Shown here: positions 26,288 through 34,974 of the stretch, piece after piece | Layout of the letters: each line of letters starts with the position of its first letter | Position numbering within the stretch: position 1 is the stretch's first letter | Origin: CAWGGS01 sp046704745 | Lineage (GTDB): Bacteria > Desulfobacterota > Desulfobulbia > Desulfobulbales > Desulfocapsaceae | Assembly (NCBI GenBank): GCA_046704745.1 | Contig: JBJKRL010000133.1 | Span: 32,988-96,987, forward strand | DNA: 64,000 bases | Direction: 5' to 3' | The notes under the pieces: generated by a model | Seen by the model: the letters and a program-made list of their open reading frames with translations, nothing else | Database searches by the model: none | What the model was told of the DNA's origin: nothing | Made by a program: the position numbers and the translations under genes

Positions 26288-26658
26288 AAGAGGTGATTGC
26301 GGTTGTTCGATTGAACATGATGAACAAGACAAAGAAAGCCCTGACCGAAGTCGGTGTCGATGCCTTTTTCGCCCATGAGGCACAGGGGCGGGGAAAAGGA
26401 TTTGCCAACCCGCAGGTCCTGGCCGGGGCAAAGGAAGGGTATGAAGAAGCTGCGGCACTTCTTGGGGAAAAGGGAGCCCTTTATCCGAAGAGGATGCTGA
26501 CGGTTGTCATCAAGGACGATATGGTCCACGATGTGGTTCAGACTCTCATCGAGACCAATCAGACCGGCAAACCCGGAGACGGTAAGATTTTTGTGTTGCC
26601 GATGGGAGATTCAATTCGCGTCCGTACGGGCGAAAAAGGCGAAAAATCCATCGTATAA
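26284..26658 (+). CDS. nifI2: PII-like nitrogenase regulator NifI2
   Basis: The 124-residue protein is the second PII paralogue. It opens MKEVIAVVRLNMMNKTKKAL, has the long T-loop insertion typical of NifI2 (VLAGAKEGYEEAAALLGEKG) and the C-terminal word TGKPGDGKIFVLPMGD. NifI2 binds dinitrogenase together with NifI1 and blocks its contact with NifH. Translation is coupled to nifI1 by ATGA. nifD follows after 21 bases. Confidence 0.95.
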   Translation: MKEVIAVVRLNMMNKTKKALTEVGVDAFFAHEAQGRGKGFANPQVLAGAKEGYEEAAALLGEKGALYPKRMLTVVIKDDMVHDVVQTLIETNQTGKPGDGKIFVLPMGDSIRVRTGEKGEKSIV

Positions 26659-26679
26659 ACGTCCCGAGGAGAGACTATT

Positions 26680-28320
26680 ATGGTAAAAACAAAAAGAAAA
26701 ATGGTGCAGTGGGACCCTACCGATATCAAGGCGGAGCTGTTAACCAAATACCCGCCCAAGGTCGCACGTAAACGCGCCAAGCAGATAATGATCAACGAGG
26801 CCCAGGAGAATACCACTCCTGAAATAATGGCCAATGTAAGAACCATCCCTGGCATCATCACCATGCGCGGTTGTACCTACGCCGGATGCAAGGGTGTTAT
26901 CATGGGCCCCACCAGCGATATCGTCAATCTGGTTCACGGCCCCATCGGCTGCAGCTTTTACGCCTGGCTGACCCGCCGGAACCAGACCTCCGCCAGTGGA
27001 GAAAAGAATGAAAACTTCATGACCTATGCATTGTCAACCGACATGCAGGATCAAGATATCATCTTCGGCGGAGAAAAAAAACTTGAGGCGGCAATCCAGG
27101 AGGCCTACAACCTCTTCCACCCGAAAGCAATCGCAGTTTTTGCTACCTGCCCGGTGGGACTTATTGGGGACGATATCCACGCCGTGGCCAAAAAGATGAA
27201 AAATAAATTCGGTGACTGCAACGTCTTCGCCTTCAGTTGCGAAGGATACAAGGGTGTTTCTCAATCGGCTGGACATCACATAGCCAACAATCAGGTTTTT
27301 CGTCATATCGTAGGGCTGAGTCCGATCGAGAAAGAGGAAAAATATAAGATAAACCTGCTTGGTGAATACAACATCGGCGGAGACGGCTTTGAGATAGACA
27401 GGATCCTTAAGAAATGCGGCATCGCCAATATCGCAACTTTTTCGGGAAACTCCACCTACGACCAGTTCGCCTCGGCCAACCAGGCAGATCTCAGTTGCGT
27501 TATGTGCCATAGATCCATCAATTACGTAGCCGACATGCTGGAGGTCAAATACGGCATCCCGTGGATCAAGGTGAATTTTATCGGTTCGGAATCCACTGCG
27601 AAATCATTGAGAAAGATCGCGCAGTACTTCGGCGAAAAAGAGCTGATCGATCGCGTCGAAGAGGTCATAGCCGAAGAGATGCCGGCTGTTGAGACCGCTA
27701 GACACGATGTCCTGCCCCGAACCCAGGGCAAAACAGCCATGCTTTTCGTCGGTGGCTCCCGCGCCCATCATTACCAGGAGCTTTTTAAAGAAATGGGTAT
27801 GAAAACCACCTCGGCAGGCTATGAATTCGCTCACCGCGACGATTATGAAGGACGGCATGTAATCCCGACGCTCAAGGTCGATGCCGACAGTCGTAATATC
27901 GAAGAGATCGAAGTCGAGGCGGACGACAAACTCTTTCGGCCGCGCAAAAGCCCGGAGGAAAGAGCGGCTCTGGAAAATGCTGGACTGCAATTTAAAGAAT
28001 ATCAAGGGCTCAACCCCGATATGGATCAGGGAACACTGGTCATCGACGATCTGAACCAGTATGAGGCCGAGAAACTCATTCAGATCATGAAACCGGATAT
28101 CTTCTGTGCCGGCATCAAAGAAAAATTTTCGGTGCAAAAACTCGGTATCCCGATGAAACAGCTGCATAGCTATGACTCCGGCGGGCCTTATGCCGGATTT
28201 AAAGGGGCAGTAAATTTCTACCATGAAATCGACCGACTGATTAACAGCAAGGTCTGGAGCTATATAAAGGCCCCGTGGCAGGAAAACCCAGAACTTTCGG
28301 CTACATACGTCTGGGAATAA
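26680..28320 (+). CDS. nifD: nitrogenase molybdenum-iron protein alpha chain
   Basis: NifD holds the FeMo cofactor. The 546-residue protein has the P-cluster cysteines in GCTYAGCKG, GPIGCSFYAW and FATCPVGLIGDDI, the cofactor cysteine in MCHRSINYVADML and the cofactor histidine in LHSYDSGGPYAGFKG. It is about 50 residues longer than the Azotobacter protein, in line with the insertion seen in clostridial-type NifD. Molybdenum use fits with nifV, nifE, nifN and nifB in the same cluster and the absence of an anfG/vnfG. Confidence 0.97.
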   Translation: MVKTKRKMVQWDPTDIKAELLTKYPPKVARKRAKQIMINEAQENTTPEIMANVRTIPGIITMRGCTYAGCKGVIMGPTSDIVNLVHGPIGCSFYAWLTRRNQTSASGEKNENFMTYALSTDMQDQDIIFGGEKKLEAAIQEAYNLFHPKAIAVFATCPVGLIGDDIHAVAKKMKNKFGDCNVFAFSCEGYKGVSQSAGHHIANNQVFRHIVGLSPIEKEEKYKINLLGEYNIGGDGFEIDRILKKCGIANIATFSGNSTYDQFASANQADLSCVMCHRSINYVADMLEVKYGIPWIKVNFIGSESTAKSLRKIAQYFGEKELIDRVEEVIAEEMPAVETARHDVLPRTQGKTAMLFVGGSRAHHYQELFKEMGMKTTSAGYEFAHRDDYEGRHVIPTLKVDADSRNIEEIEVEADDKLFRPRKSPEERAALENAGLQFKEYQGLNPDMDQGTLVIDDLNQYEAEKLIQIMKPDIFCAGIKEKFSVQKLGIPMKQLHSYDSGGPYAGFKGAVNFYHEIDRLINSKVWSYIKAPWQENPELSATYVWE

Positions 28321-28338
28321 CTCTTCAGGAACACGACA

Positions 28339-29712
28339 ATGCTACTACGACATACCCCAAAAGAAATAACAGAACGCAAGGCCCTGGTGATCAACCCAGC
28401 CAAGACCTGTCAGCCCATAGGGGCCATGTACGCCTCCTTAGGCATCAACGGTTGTCTGCCGCATAGTCACGGCTCGCAGGGGTGCTGCGCCTACCACAGG
28501 AGCACTCTGACTCGTCACTATAAAGAGCCGATATCGGCGGCAACCAGTTCCTTTACCGAAGGCGCTTCGGTCTTCGGCGGGCAAGCGAATCTTGTCCAGG
28601 CCATCGATAATATTTTCACCGTCTATGAACCTGATATCATCGCCGTTCATACAACCTGCCTTTCCGAGACCATTGGCGACGACCTGAAACAGATCGCCCT
28701 TAAAGCGGAAAAGGAGGGCAAGATCCCAAAAGGCAAATATGTTATCGGAGCCTCGACTCCAAGCTATGTCGGCTCTCATATCACCGGTTTTTCCAATATG
28801 GTCAAATCGATGGCTGAGATGGCCGAGCCCAGCGGCAAGAAAAGCGGCAAGGTTAATGTCATTCCCGGTTGGGTGGAGCCCTGTGATATGCGGGAGATCA
28901 AACGGCTGTCTGAGTTGATTGGTGTTAATTACACTCTCTTTCCGGATACCTCCGGTGTGCTGGACACCCCTCTCTCCGGCGAGTATACGATGTTCCCCAA
29001 AGGTGGGACAACGGTTAAAGAACTCAAAGGTTGCGGAGATGCCATAGGCACTCTGGCCCTTGGTGAATGGTGCTCGGCGGATGCAGCCCGCATGTTGGAC
29101 GCCAAGTACAAGGTGCCCTGCTCAGTGATGGATATGCCCTTTGGCTTGAAGGCCACGGATCGTTTCATCGATGCCTTGCGGATCGTTGCCGGAACGACAG
29201 TCCCGGACGAGGTAACATATGAACGCGGTCAACTTGTCGATATGATTTCAGATATGCATCAATATTTTTATCATAAGAAAGTTGCTCTGGTCGGAGACCC
29301 CGATCAGCTGATCTCCATGGTTGAGTTCCTGGTCGGAATAGATATGCACCCGATCCATGTGGTAACAGGAACACCCGGGAAAAAATTCGAAAAGAGAATC
29401 AAAGAGCTGACCAAGGACCTTCCCTTTGAAGTGAATGTGAAAAGCAAGGGGGACATGTTTCTGCTTCATCAATGGATTAAAAACGAGCCGGTGGATCTGC
29501 TGATCGGCAACACATATTGCAAATACATTGCCAGAGATGAGGACATCCCCTTGGTTCGTTGGGGCTTCCCAATCCTCGACCGCCAGGGACACCAATATTT
29601 TCCAACGGTTGGTTATAAAGGAGGCCTCCGTCTTCTTGAGAAAATACTGGAAGCTCTGCTTGACCGAAAAGACAGGGACGATCCCGAACAGTCATTCGAG
29701 CTGGTTATGTAA
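28339..29712 (+). CDS. nifK: nitrogenase molybdenum-iron protein beta chain
   Basis: NifK shares the P cluster with NifD. The 457-residue protein has the P-cluster cysteines in KTCQPIGAMYASLGINGC, HGSQGCCAYHRS and TTCLSETIGDDL, and the conserved SSFTEGASVFGGQANL. It lacks the roughly 50-residue N-terminal extension of Azotobacter NifK, which complements the longer NifD as in Clostridium. It is the last gene before an intrinsic terminator. Confidence 0.97.
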   Translation: MLLRHTPKEITERKALVINPAKTCQPIGAMYASLGINGCLPHSHGSQGCCAYHRSTLTRHYKEPISAATSSFTEGASVFGGQANLVQAIDNIFTVYEPDIIAVHTTCLSETIGDDLKQIALKAEKEGKIPKGKYVIGASTPSYVGSHITGFSNMVKSMAEMAEPSGKKSGKVNVIPGWVEPCDMREIKRLSELIGVNYTLFPDTSGVLDTPLSGEYTMFPKGGTTVKELKGCGDAIGTLALGEWCSADAARMLDAKYKVPCSVMDMPFGLKATDRFIDALRIVAGTTVPDEVTYERGQLVDMISDMHQYFYHKKVALVGDPDQLISMVEFLVGIDMHPIHVVTGTPGKKFEKRIKELTKDLPFEVNVKSKGDMFLLHQWIKNEPVDLLIGNTYCKYIARDEDIPLVRWGFPILDRQGHQYFPTVGYKGGLRLLEKILEALLDRKDRDDPEQSFELVM

Positions 29713-29717
29713 CACAT

Positions 29718-29761
29718 CCCCGACGCGGTCCCATGTGTGTCGATACCACGTCGGGGTTTTT
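29718..29761 (+). terminator. intrinsic terminator or attenuator after nifK
   Basis: CCCCGACGCGG (29718-29728) pairs with CCACGTCGGGG (29746-29756), an 11-bp stem with one mismatch, followed by a run of five Ts. It begins 5 bases after the nifK stop and ends 25 bases before the next gene, which has no promoter of its own. Partial read-through would lower expression of the downstream genes relative to nifHDK. Confidence 0.85.
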
Positions 29762-29786
29762 CTTGCTTAGCCAAGGAACTGTGAAG

Positions 29787-30953
29787 ATGAAAAAAACTGT
29801 TACATCGGTCGGTTGCCGATGCCGGCCACCCACAGAAAAAGGGCATTTCCTCGAGTTGCCGGTGGCGCCCCGAATAAACGCACGGATTCGGTTTTCCGCA
29901 GCCCACCAGGCACCGGAAGGGCATTTGGCACCCAAAGACGCTCTTGACGGGGTAAAAACGCTGGTAATAGAGGGAAAGCATATTGATTATATAGGTCTTT
30001 CCGGGCCAGGTGATCCACTTGCCTATATCGAACCGACGTTGGAAACCCTGGGACTGCTTCACCAGAATTTTCCCCAGATACCGTTTTTTATCAGGACATT
30101 GGGACTTGGTGGTGAAAAATATGCCGACAAGCTCTCGAAAGCCGGTGTTTCCCACGTTGATCTTCAGGTAAATGCAGTTTCTGAGGAAATCGTGGAAAAA
30201 ATCTATGCCTGGGTTCGGCCGGGATACAAAACGCTGCGGCTGCCGGATTCGGCCAAAATTCTTATCTCGGAGCAAAAAAGGGCAGTCAGGGCCTTTAAAG
30301 ATGCCAAGATGACGGTCAGCGTGATTACCACCGTCTTTCCTGAAAACAATTCCGACCATATCGAATCCATCGCCCATGATATGGGAGAATATGGAGCCGA
30401 TAATATGGTCCTGGTTCCCTATCATCCAGAGGAAGGCGCTGAAATAAGGCTGAGCGTCCCGAACAAGAAGCTTATGGAAGCAGTTCGGAAAAAGGCCGCC
30501 AAATACATAGGAGTTGCAGACGAGCAAAGGCCTTCGCTTTTCGTCTGTGAACAGAGAATTATGACATCGCAACTACCGAAACCTACGCCTGTTAGACCAA
30601 ATGTTGCCATTGTCAGTTCCAACGGCATGGACATCGATTTGCATCTGGGCGCTGCTGTCCAGGTTCTGATTTATGGCCCAAGGCAAGATGGACTCACCTG
30701 TCTGCTGGAAAGAAGAGCGGCCCCTGAGCCGGGAGGCGGAGAAAGGCGCTGGGAAAGCCTTGCCGCAACCCTTCACGATTGTTTTGCCGTTCTGGCAGCG
30801 AGCGCAGGAGACTCTCCGAAAAAAATCCTTGCCGCCAGCGGCATTAAGATCCTGATTATTGAAGACACTATTGAAGGCACCGTCGATGTTCTCTACGGCG
30901 GCGGCCGAAAGAAAAAAAAGCCGCAGCCGACGGCATTACCGAAAAAGGAATAA
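29787..30953 (+). CDS. NifB/NifX-like fusion with a dead radical-SAM site
   Basis: The 388-residue protein aligns along its whole length with the true NifB at 38388-39650, including the SAM-binding GPGDP (residues 73-77), VSHVDLQVNAVSEE and the C-terminal NifX/NafY-like cofactor-binding domain with its HLG motif. However, the radical-SAM triad is gone without any gap: in LPVAPRINARIRFS the three cysteines of NifB (C29, C33, C36) are replaced by I30, I34 and S37. The later cluster ligands (HCTRC in NifB) are also not conserved. It therefore cannot be a radical-SAM enzyme. A cofactor carrier, scaffold or chaperone for FeMo-co precursors is likely. I chose the ATG at 29787 because the longer frame would start inside the terminator; AAGGA lies 12 bases upstream. 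Confidence 0.9.
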   Translation: MKKTVTSVGCRCRPPTEKGHFLELPVAPRINARIRFSAAHQAPEGHLAPKDALDGVKTLVIEGKHIDYIGLSGPGDPLAYIEPTLETLGLLHQNFPQIPFFIRTLGLGGEKYADKLSKAGVSHVDLQVNAVSEEIVEKIYAWVRPGYKTLRLPDSAKILISEQKRAVRAFKDAKMTVSVITTVFPENNSDHIESIAHDMGEYGADNMVLVPYHPEEGAEIRLSVPNKKLMEAVRKKAAKYIGVADEQRPSLFVCEQRIMTSQLPKPTPVRPNVAIVSSNGMDIDLHLGAAVQVLIYGPRQDGLTCLLERRAAPEPGGGERRWESLAATLHDCFAVLAASAGDSPKKILAASGIKILIIEDTIEGTVDVLYGGGRKKKKPQPTALPKKE

Positions 30954-30956
30954 GTC

Positions 30957-31259
30957 ATGGCATTACCTGAAAAACAAATTCTTGTCTGCCAAAGTTTTCG
31001 CGTCAAAGGAGACCCGAAAGGTATCTGTCATAAAAAAAACGAGGGATTTCTCCAATATATAGAGGAGGAAATACTCGACAGAGGACTGGACATGCAGGTC
31101 GTATCCACCGGTTGTCTCAAACAGTGTGACGCAGGTCCGGTCATGGTTATCCAGCCGCAGAACTGGTGGTTCAAAGGCGTTGACAGTCATGAAGCCATCG
31201 ATGCTATTCTGGATGGTCTCGAAGACGGAGAACCCGCCTCGGAGTATCTGATTGACTGA
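30957..31259 (+). CDS. thioredoxin-like [2Fe-2S] ferredoxin
   Basis: The 100-residue protein has four cysteines at C11, C24, C53 and C57 (ILVCQSF, GICHKK, GCLKQCDAGP), the spacing of thioredoxin-fold [2Fe-2S] ferredoxins often found in nif clusters. It follows the NifB-like gene with only a stop codon and one base between, so it is co-translated with it. It may carry electrons for cofactor assembly or to NifH. A strong terminator follows. Confidence 0.9.
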   Translation: MALPEKQILVCQSFRVKGDPKGICHKKNEGFLQYIEEEILDRGLDMQVVSTGCLKQCDAGPVMVIQPQNWWFKGVDSHEAIDAILDGLEDGEPASEYLID

Positions 31260-31285
31260 ACTAGAAAAATTTACGGATTCGCCCC

Positions 31286-31337
31286 GCAGTTCCAGGAGAT
31301 ATCGACGTCCTCACGGTGCTCCTGGAACTGCTTTTTT
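31286..31337 (+). terminator. strong intrinsic terminator after the ferredoxin gene
   Basis: GCAGTTCCAGGAG (31286-31298) and CTCCTGGAACTGC (31319-31331) form a perfect 13-bp stem followed by six Ts. It marks the end of the nifH operon. Confidence 0.93.
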
Positions 31338-31402
31338 CGATTAAGGCCGTTTATAAAAAAACCCGGTTGGAAGGCCACAAGTCTGATAGCCCTGCGTAAA
31401 AT

Positions 31403-31822
31403 ATGTACGAAGAGAAGAAAATGGCCCTGTTTGGAATTGAAAACTGGATGGAATATCGTCGGGATGGAGAACAGTTCCTCCATGTCGCTCTTATGGCCCG
31501 ACAAAAAAAAAGACGTCATTTCACCCCGGAAATTCTCTACAATCTCACGGGAATGGCCATCGAAAAGCTGGTCATGGCCTACCTAATGAAACAAGGCGAT
31601 CTTGCAGACAATCATACCATGACTGATCTTGTTGACGCACTGGAACGCCATATGGGCAACCAGCCCCGGCTCAGACAAAAGTTTCACTATCTGGACTCTT
31701 TTCAAGAAATATGCGATCCTGAATCTTTCACCGTTAAAAAACCCAGTGATGAGGACACGACCGCCATTCTCGCCATTGGAGAAGAGATCCGGGATTTTCT
31801 TACCCCTTTCTTCACCAGTTGA
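31403..31822 (+). CDS. HEPN-like helical protein near nif
   Basis: The 139-residue all-helical protein has the pattern of HEPN domains: FTPEILYNLTGMAIEKLVMA in the first helices and HTMTDLVDALERH in the middle, then a Phe-rich end (IRDFLTPFF). HEPN proteins are often RNases or nucleotide-transferase partners, but the Rx4-6H catalytic motif is not evident here and no MNT partner gene is present. The start may be M1 or the Met at 31421. It is followed by another short gene after 26 bases. Its link to nitrogen fixation is only positional. Confidence 0.6.
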   Translation: MYEEKKMALFGIENWMEYRRDGEQFLHVALMARQKKRRHFTPEILYNLTGMAIEKLVMAYLMKQGDLADNHTMTDLVDALERHMGNQPRLRQKFHYLDSFQEICDPESFTVKKPSDEDTTAILAIGEEIRDFLTPFFTS

Positions 31823-31848
31823 AGAGATAAACATAATCGGAGTATGGT

Positions 31849-32166
31849 ATGACTGTACCGCTAAAACCACTGGGAATCATCAAGGAAATGCTGGACAGTA
31901 TCGGTCTGCAAATCACCTATGCCTATGATGATCTGCTTTTTGTCGAACATAATGCCTTTCTTTTACAAATGGGGAAATTAGGTGAAGAGGTGCTCCTCTA
32001 TTTCAATACCGAATCTGCAAGAGAGAAAAGAGACGATATAACCAATCTATTAAAAGAATGCGGCCGCCAATACAGATTTCAGGTTAATCGAAAAGGGACA
32101 TATTCCATTGTCCAAAACGAACAACAAAATGAGCTGCAACTTCAATTTTTTGCAGATCATCTGTAA
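31849..32166 (+). CDS. hypothetical protein, second gene of the HEPN pair
   Basis: The 105-residue protein starts MTVPLKPLGIIKEMLDSIG and contains YAYDDLLFVEHNAFLLQMG and LLYFNTESAREKRDDI. It is soluble, acidic and without cysteines. I do not recognise the family. It lies 26 bases after the HEPN-like gene in the same direction, with a GGAG-like site upstream, so the two are likely co-expressed. No motif points to a function. Confidence 0.6.
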   Translation: MTVPLKPLGIIKEMLDSIGLQITYAYDDLLFVEHNAFLLQMGKLGEEVLLYFNTESAREKRDDITNLLKECGRQYRFQVNRKGTYSIVQNEQQNELQLQFFADHL

Positions 32167-32395
32167 TTATCCATACCCACCGGTAAATATCTCCCCGGCT
32201 CTGTCCGGATATTTCACAGGTCAATTTCGCCTGTATTTTCCTGCCGGCCTATAGTATTATACGTTCCTCCGACAAGTACATCATTTAGAAAAAGCTCCAC
32301 TTGCACCACAGACAGCAAAAAGGCGAGGTGATGGAATCTCCCGCCTCAGCCCCTGTGTCCGGAAAGCACAAATATCTCTTTTTGAAACATACTCG

Positions 32396-32989
32396 TTGAA
32401 TATATTCGACACGGAAAAATCCATTAAAAACGAACAAAAAAAACGTGTCTGCCCTGTCGAAAGGGCCGGAGGCCTCGACAATGTCTTCCGTAAATGGCTG
32501 CAGAATCCGTGGGAAATCCTCTCTCCCTTTGTAAGCGAAGGAATGACGGTTCTCGATATCGGCTGTGGTCCCGGTTTCTTCACCTTGACCTTGGCCGAAC
32601 TGGTTGGCCCCTCAGGCCGGGTCATTGCCGCCGACCTCCAATCCGGAATGCTTGACAAGCTCCGGGCAAAAATTCAGGGAACCGAGCTTGAAAAACGCAT
32701 CATCCTGCATCAATGCAGGAAAGAATCAATGGGCTTATCCGACAGGTTTGATTTTGCTCTGGCATTTTATATGGTGCATGAAATGCCTGACCCCCAAACC
32801 TTCTTTAACGAAATTGCGAAAAACCTAACCAACGGCGGTGTGTTGCTCCTCGTTGAGCCACCCTTTCATGTTAGCCGTGCCGATTTCGCCAAAACCTTGC
32901 AAATTGCAAAAGATTCCGGGTTTGCTCTCGAGAATGGACCAAAAATCTTTTTGAGTAGAACCGCTATGCTCCGCAATCGCAGGACATGA
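32396..32989 (+). CDS. class I SAM-dependent methyltransferase
   Basis: The 197-residue protein has motif I VLDIGCGPGFFTLTLAEL, motif II VIAADLQSGMLDKL and the later strands ALAFYMVHEMPDP and GGVLLLVEPP, the layout of UbiE-like methyltransferases. The first possible start is a weak TTG; a 22-codon frame with a GAGGTG site (ATG at 32331) ends on this TTG (TTGA overlap) and could couple translation. The substrate is unknown. It is not obviously part of the nif set. Confidence 0.8.
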   Translation: MNIFDTEKSIKNEQKKRVCPVERAGGLDNVFRKWLQNPWEILSPFVSEGMTVLDIGCGPGFFTLTLAELVGPSGRVIAADLQSGMLDKLRAKIQGTELEKRIILHQCRKESMGLSDRFDFALAFYMVHEMPDPQTFFNEIAKNLTNGGVLLLVEPPFHVSRADFAKTLQIAKDSGFALENGPKIFLSRTAMLRNRRT

Positions 32990-33083
32990 TTTGAATCTCT
33001 TCTGACTTATCTGAGACCCATAAACACCGAAGACTGATTACGAAAAAAAGGGAAAGAGATCCTTCTGATTTTGTACCCTGCTT

Positions 33084-33107
33084 AGAGATTATCTTTACAT
33101 AATCTCT
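33084..33107. other. hairpin AGAGATTAT/ATAATCTCT
   Basis: A perfect 9-bp stem with a 6-base loop lies about 95 bases after the methyltransferase gene, without a T-run. It belongs to the gene-free stretch 32990-33605. Another small hairpin in the stretch is TGCGGAC-ATGAC-GTCCGCA near 33325-33345. I see no gene there. Confidence 0.4.
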
Positions 33108-33119
33108 TAAAGGATTGTG

Positions 33120-33228
33120 CCGGATTTTGAGACGGATTTGAATGCGTCGATTAAAAAAACCGCAAGCGTAGCAGTGCTACGGCGTGGATTTTGTGATTGA
33201 GAAGCGTTCAAAGGCGGCCAAAAGCCGG
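33120..33228. repeat. 109-bp imperfect palindrome
   Basis: The outer arms are CCGGATTTTG (33120-33129) and CAAAAGCCGG (33219-33228). The axis is the near-perfect hairpin CGTAGCA-G-TGCTACG (33167-33181). The arms between are degenerate inverted copies. It shares CGGCGTGGATTTTG with the palindrome at 9046-9141, although a 14-base match alone could be chance. It looks like an extragenic repeat element. Confidence 0.5.
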
Positions 33229-33605
33229 ATACGAGAACTAAAGTATATTTACGGACAAGCTCTTATTCTCCAGGGAACGGAGATAACATCTTAGAGCCAC
33301 CTCCTGAAGGCCCGAAGCGGTTGCGGACATGACGTCCGCACCTGACCTCAGGACAGGGACAGGCCGTCTGTCATGGTGAACAACGGACGAGATCAAAATG
33401 CAATTGCACTTGTTATGAACAAGTCCTCAAACTAGCCATGGCAAAAATAGGCAATTCCCGTTATGGTATTTTCCGGTACTTACGGCCTCTTCCCCGTCTT
33501 GCAAAACATATGATAAAACCGGGTCTGACGAGGCTTTGCGAGTGATCTAATAATGTTTTTCTGAACCATCGGCCAGCAACGAGGTACTGCTGTCGGCATA
33601 TTATT

Positions 33606-34301
33606 ATGAGAATTAAAATGGGAAAATTTATCTCGCGAATCTCACTGGTTATCCTGATATTCTGTCTTATCGCAGGTATTGTCTACATCTCCTTGTTGGG
33701 AGAAAATGATAGGGCCACCACTACGGTAAAAACCTATTTCGACAATATTGCAACTCAACGGTATGAGGAAAACACCAAACTCTGCACGAAAAAGTTTAAC
33801 CGTCAATTTAACAACCTCAACGATCCCATTACCTACCAATTCTCTCTGGAAACCGCTTTATTGAACCATTTTGGTCTGATTAACACAGCTTCTTATATCA
33901 CGAAAACCAGGAGAGAAGAGTTTTGGGTTCCCTTTTTTGACCAGGACATGCTCCATGTATCTATTGAAGTCCATGCCAAAGGATCGTCAAATATTCTGAA
34001 AAATCTCTTTAGTCGTAAAGACAAACCATATCTGAAAAATTTCGTTACCTTGGTAAAAAAAGACGGGAGATGGGAGATAAACAAAATCGACATTCAAGCC
34101 GCAGCAATAGCCGAAGATTTCCAAAAAACAAAGCTGTCCATGCAAAATTCCCGATATATCCGACAGACTGCCACGGGACTGCTTATAAAAGAGAATAAAA
34201 TTGATTTTTCCTTGTTGGATCCAATCCAAAAGCGGATATTGATCTTTAATCTCAATAAGGCATTAACTCTTCTCAAAACTCAGAAGACTCCCACAAAGTA
34301 A
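33606..34301 (+). CDS. membrane-anchored hypothetical protein
   Basis: The 231-residue protein has one N-terminal hydrophobic helix (ISLVILIFCLIAGIVYISLL) and an outer soluble part with alternating charged helices and strands (YFDNIATQRYEENTKLC, FVTLVKKDGRWEINKIDIQA). The region around residues 100-165 resembles the NTF2-like or DUF4878-type folds of lipoprotein-like proteins, but I cannot assign it with confidence. The start could be M1 or M5 (MGKFISRIS). It stands alone upstream of the PilZ gene. Confidence 0.6.
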   Translation: MRIKMGKFISRISLVILIFCLIAGIVYISLLGENDRATTTVKTYFDNIATQRYEENTKLCTKKFNRQFNNLNDPITYQFSLETALLNHFGLINTASYITKTRREEFWVPFFDQDMLHVSIEVHAKGSSNILKNLFSRKDKPYLKNFVTLVKKDGRWEINKIDIQAAAIAEDFQKTKLSMQNSRYIRQTATGLLIKENKIDFSLLDPIQKRILIFNLNKALTLLKTQKTPTK

Positions 34302-34516
34302 ATTACTCATAATACTAAATAGTTAACGGTTTAAGGTTTCAATCGAAGCCTCCAACCATTGAAATACCTCTGCAGCACTCCTATAATTAAATTGGGGTGG
34401 CTGTCGAAAATCGGCGGATTTTTATCTGCAAATGTCCTTCCTTGCCAATTCCGACTGCTTTACAGATTTTCATTTTACCAGAGCAGGGGGGTTACAGGCA
34501 CCATTCGGAGGTCGCT

Positions 34517-34897
34517 ATGAGTAAAGGACAAAAAGAACGACGAGGTCATATCCGCTATCGGATGGATAAAAACATACTCTCCATCAGTGAAGATGTATTG
34601 GCCGAGGTACTCGACATCAGTACTTGCGGCATGGGATGCCAATGCTTAAGAGATAGCGGAAATCCACTTACTGAACTCAATGAGATTGAAATTCTCAACT
34701 GTGAACACGGTACTTCGGTGGAAGAGCTCCCCTGCACATTGGTGTACACTCGAGAAAAGGTAATTTCCGACACCTTGACCTCGACAATGATAGTGAATTT
34801 TGGCTTAAAATTCCAAAGTCTTACAGAAGTTCAACGAAAGACACTCCACCAATTTATCAAAGATAATTCCCTTCATGAAGCTATCGCTTTTTTTTGA
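34517..34897 (+). CDS. PilZ domain protein (c-di-GMP receptor)
   Basis: From the ATG at 34517, preceded by GGAGG, the product has 126 residues with the two PilZ signatures: RxxxR in RRGHIRYRMDK and DxSxxG in EVLDISTCGMGCQ. These bind cyclic di-GMP. The rest forms the beta-barrel and a C-terminal helix (QRKTLHQFIKDNSL). The upstream 40 codons of the longer frame are not conserved. It precedes the MotA-like gene by 77 bases, which suggests a role in motility control, since PilZ proteins of the YcgR type act on the flagellar motor. Confidence 0.85.
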   Translation: MSKGQKERRGHIRYRMDKNILSISEDVLAEVLDISTCGMGCQCLRDSGNPLTELNEIEILNCEHGTSVEELPCTLVYTREKVISDTLTSTMIVNFGLKFQSLTEVQRKTLHQFIKDNSLHEAIAFF

Positions 34898-34974
34898 AGC
34901 CAAATAGTGTTATCTTCCCCGGCAAATAGGTTCTGGAACTGTTTTTTGGATGATTTTAAAACAAAAGGTAACAA

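Noticed and set aside
26680..29712. Vanadium or iron-only nitrogenase
   Set aside because: There is no delta-subunit gene (vnfG/anfG), and nifE, nifN and nifV accompany NifD/NifK with standard molybdenum-type ligands.
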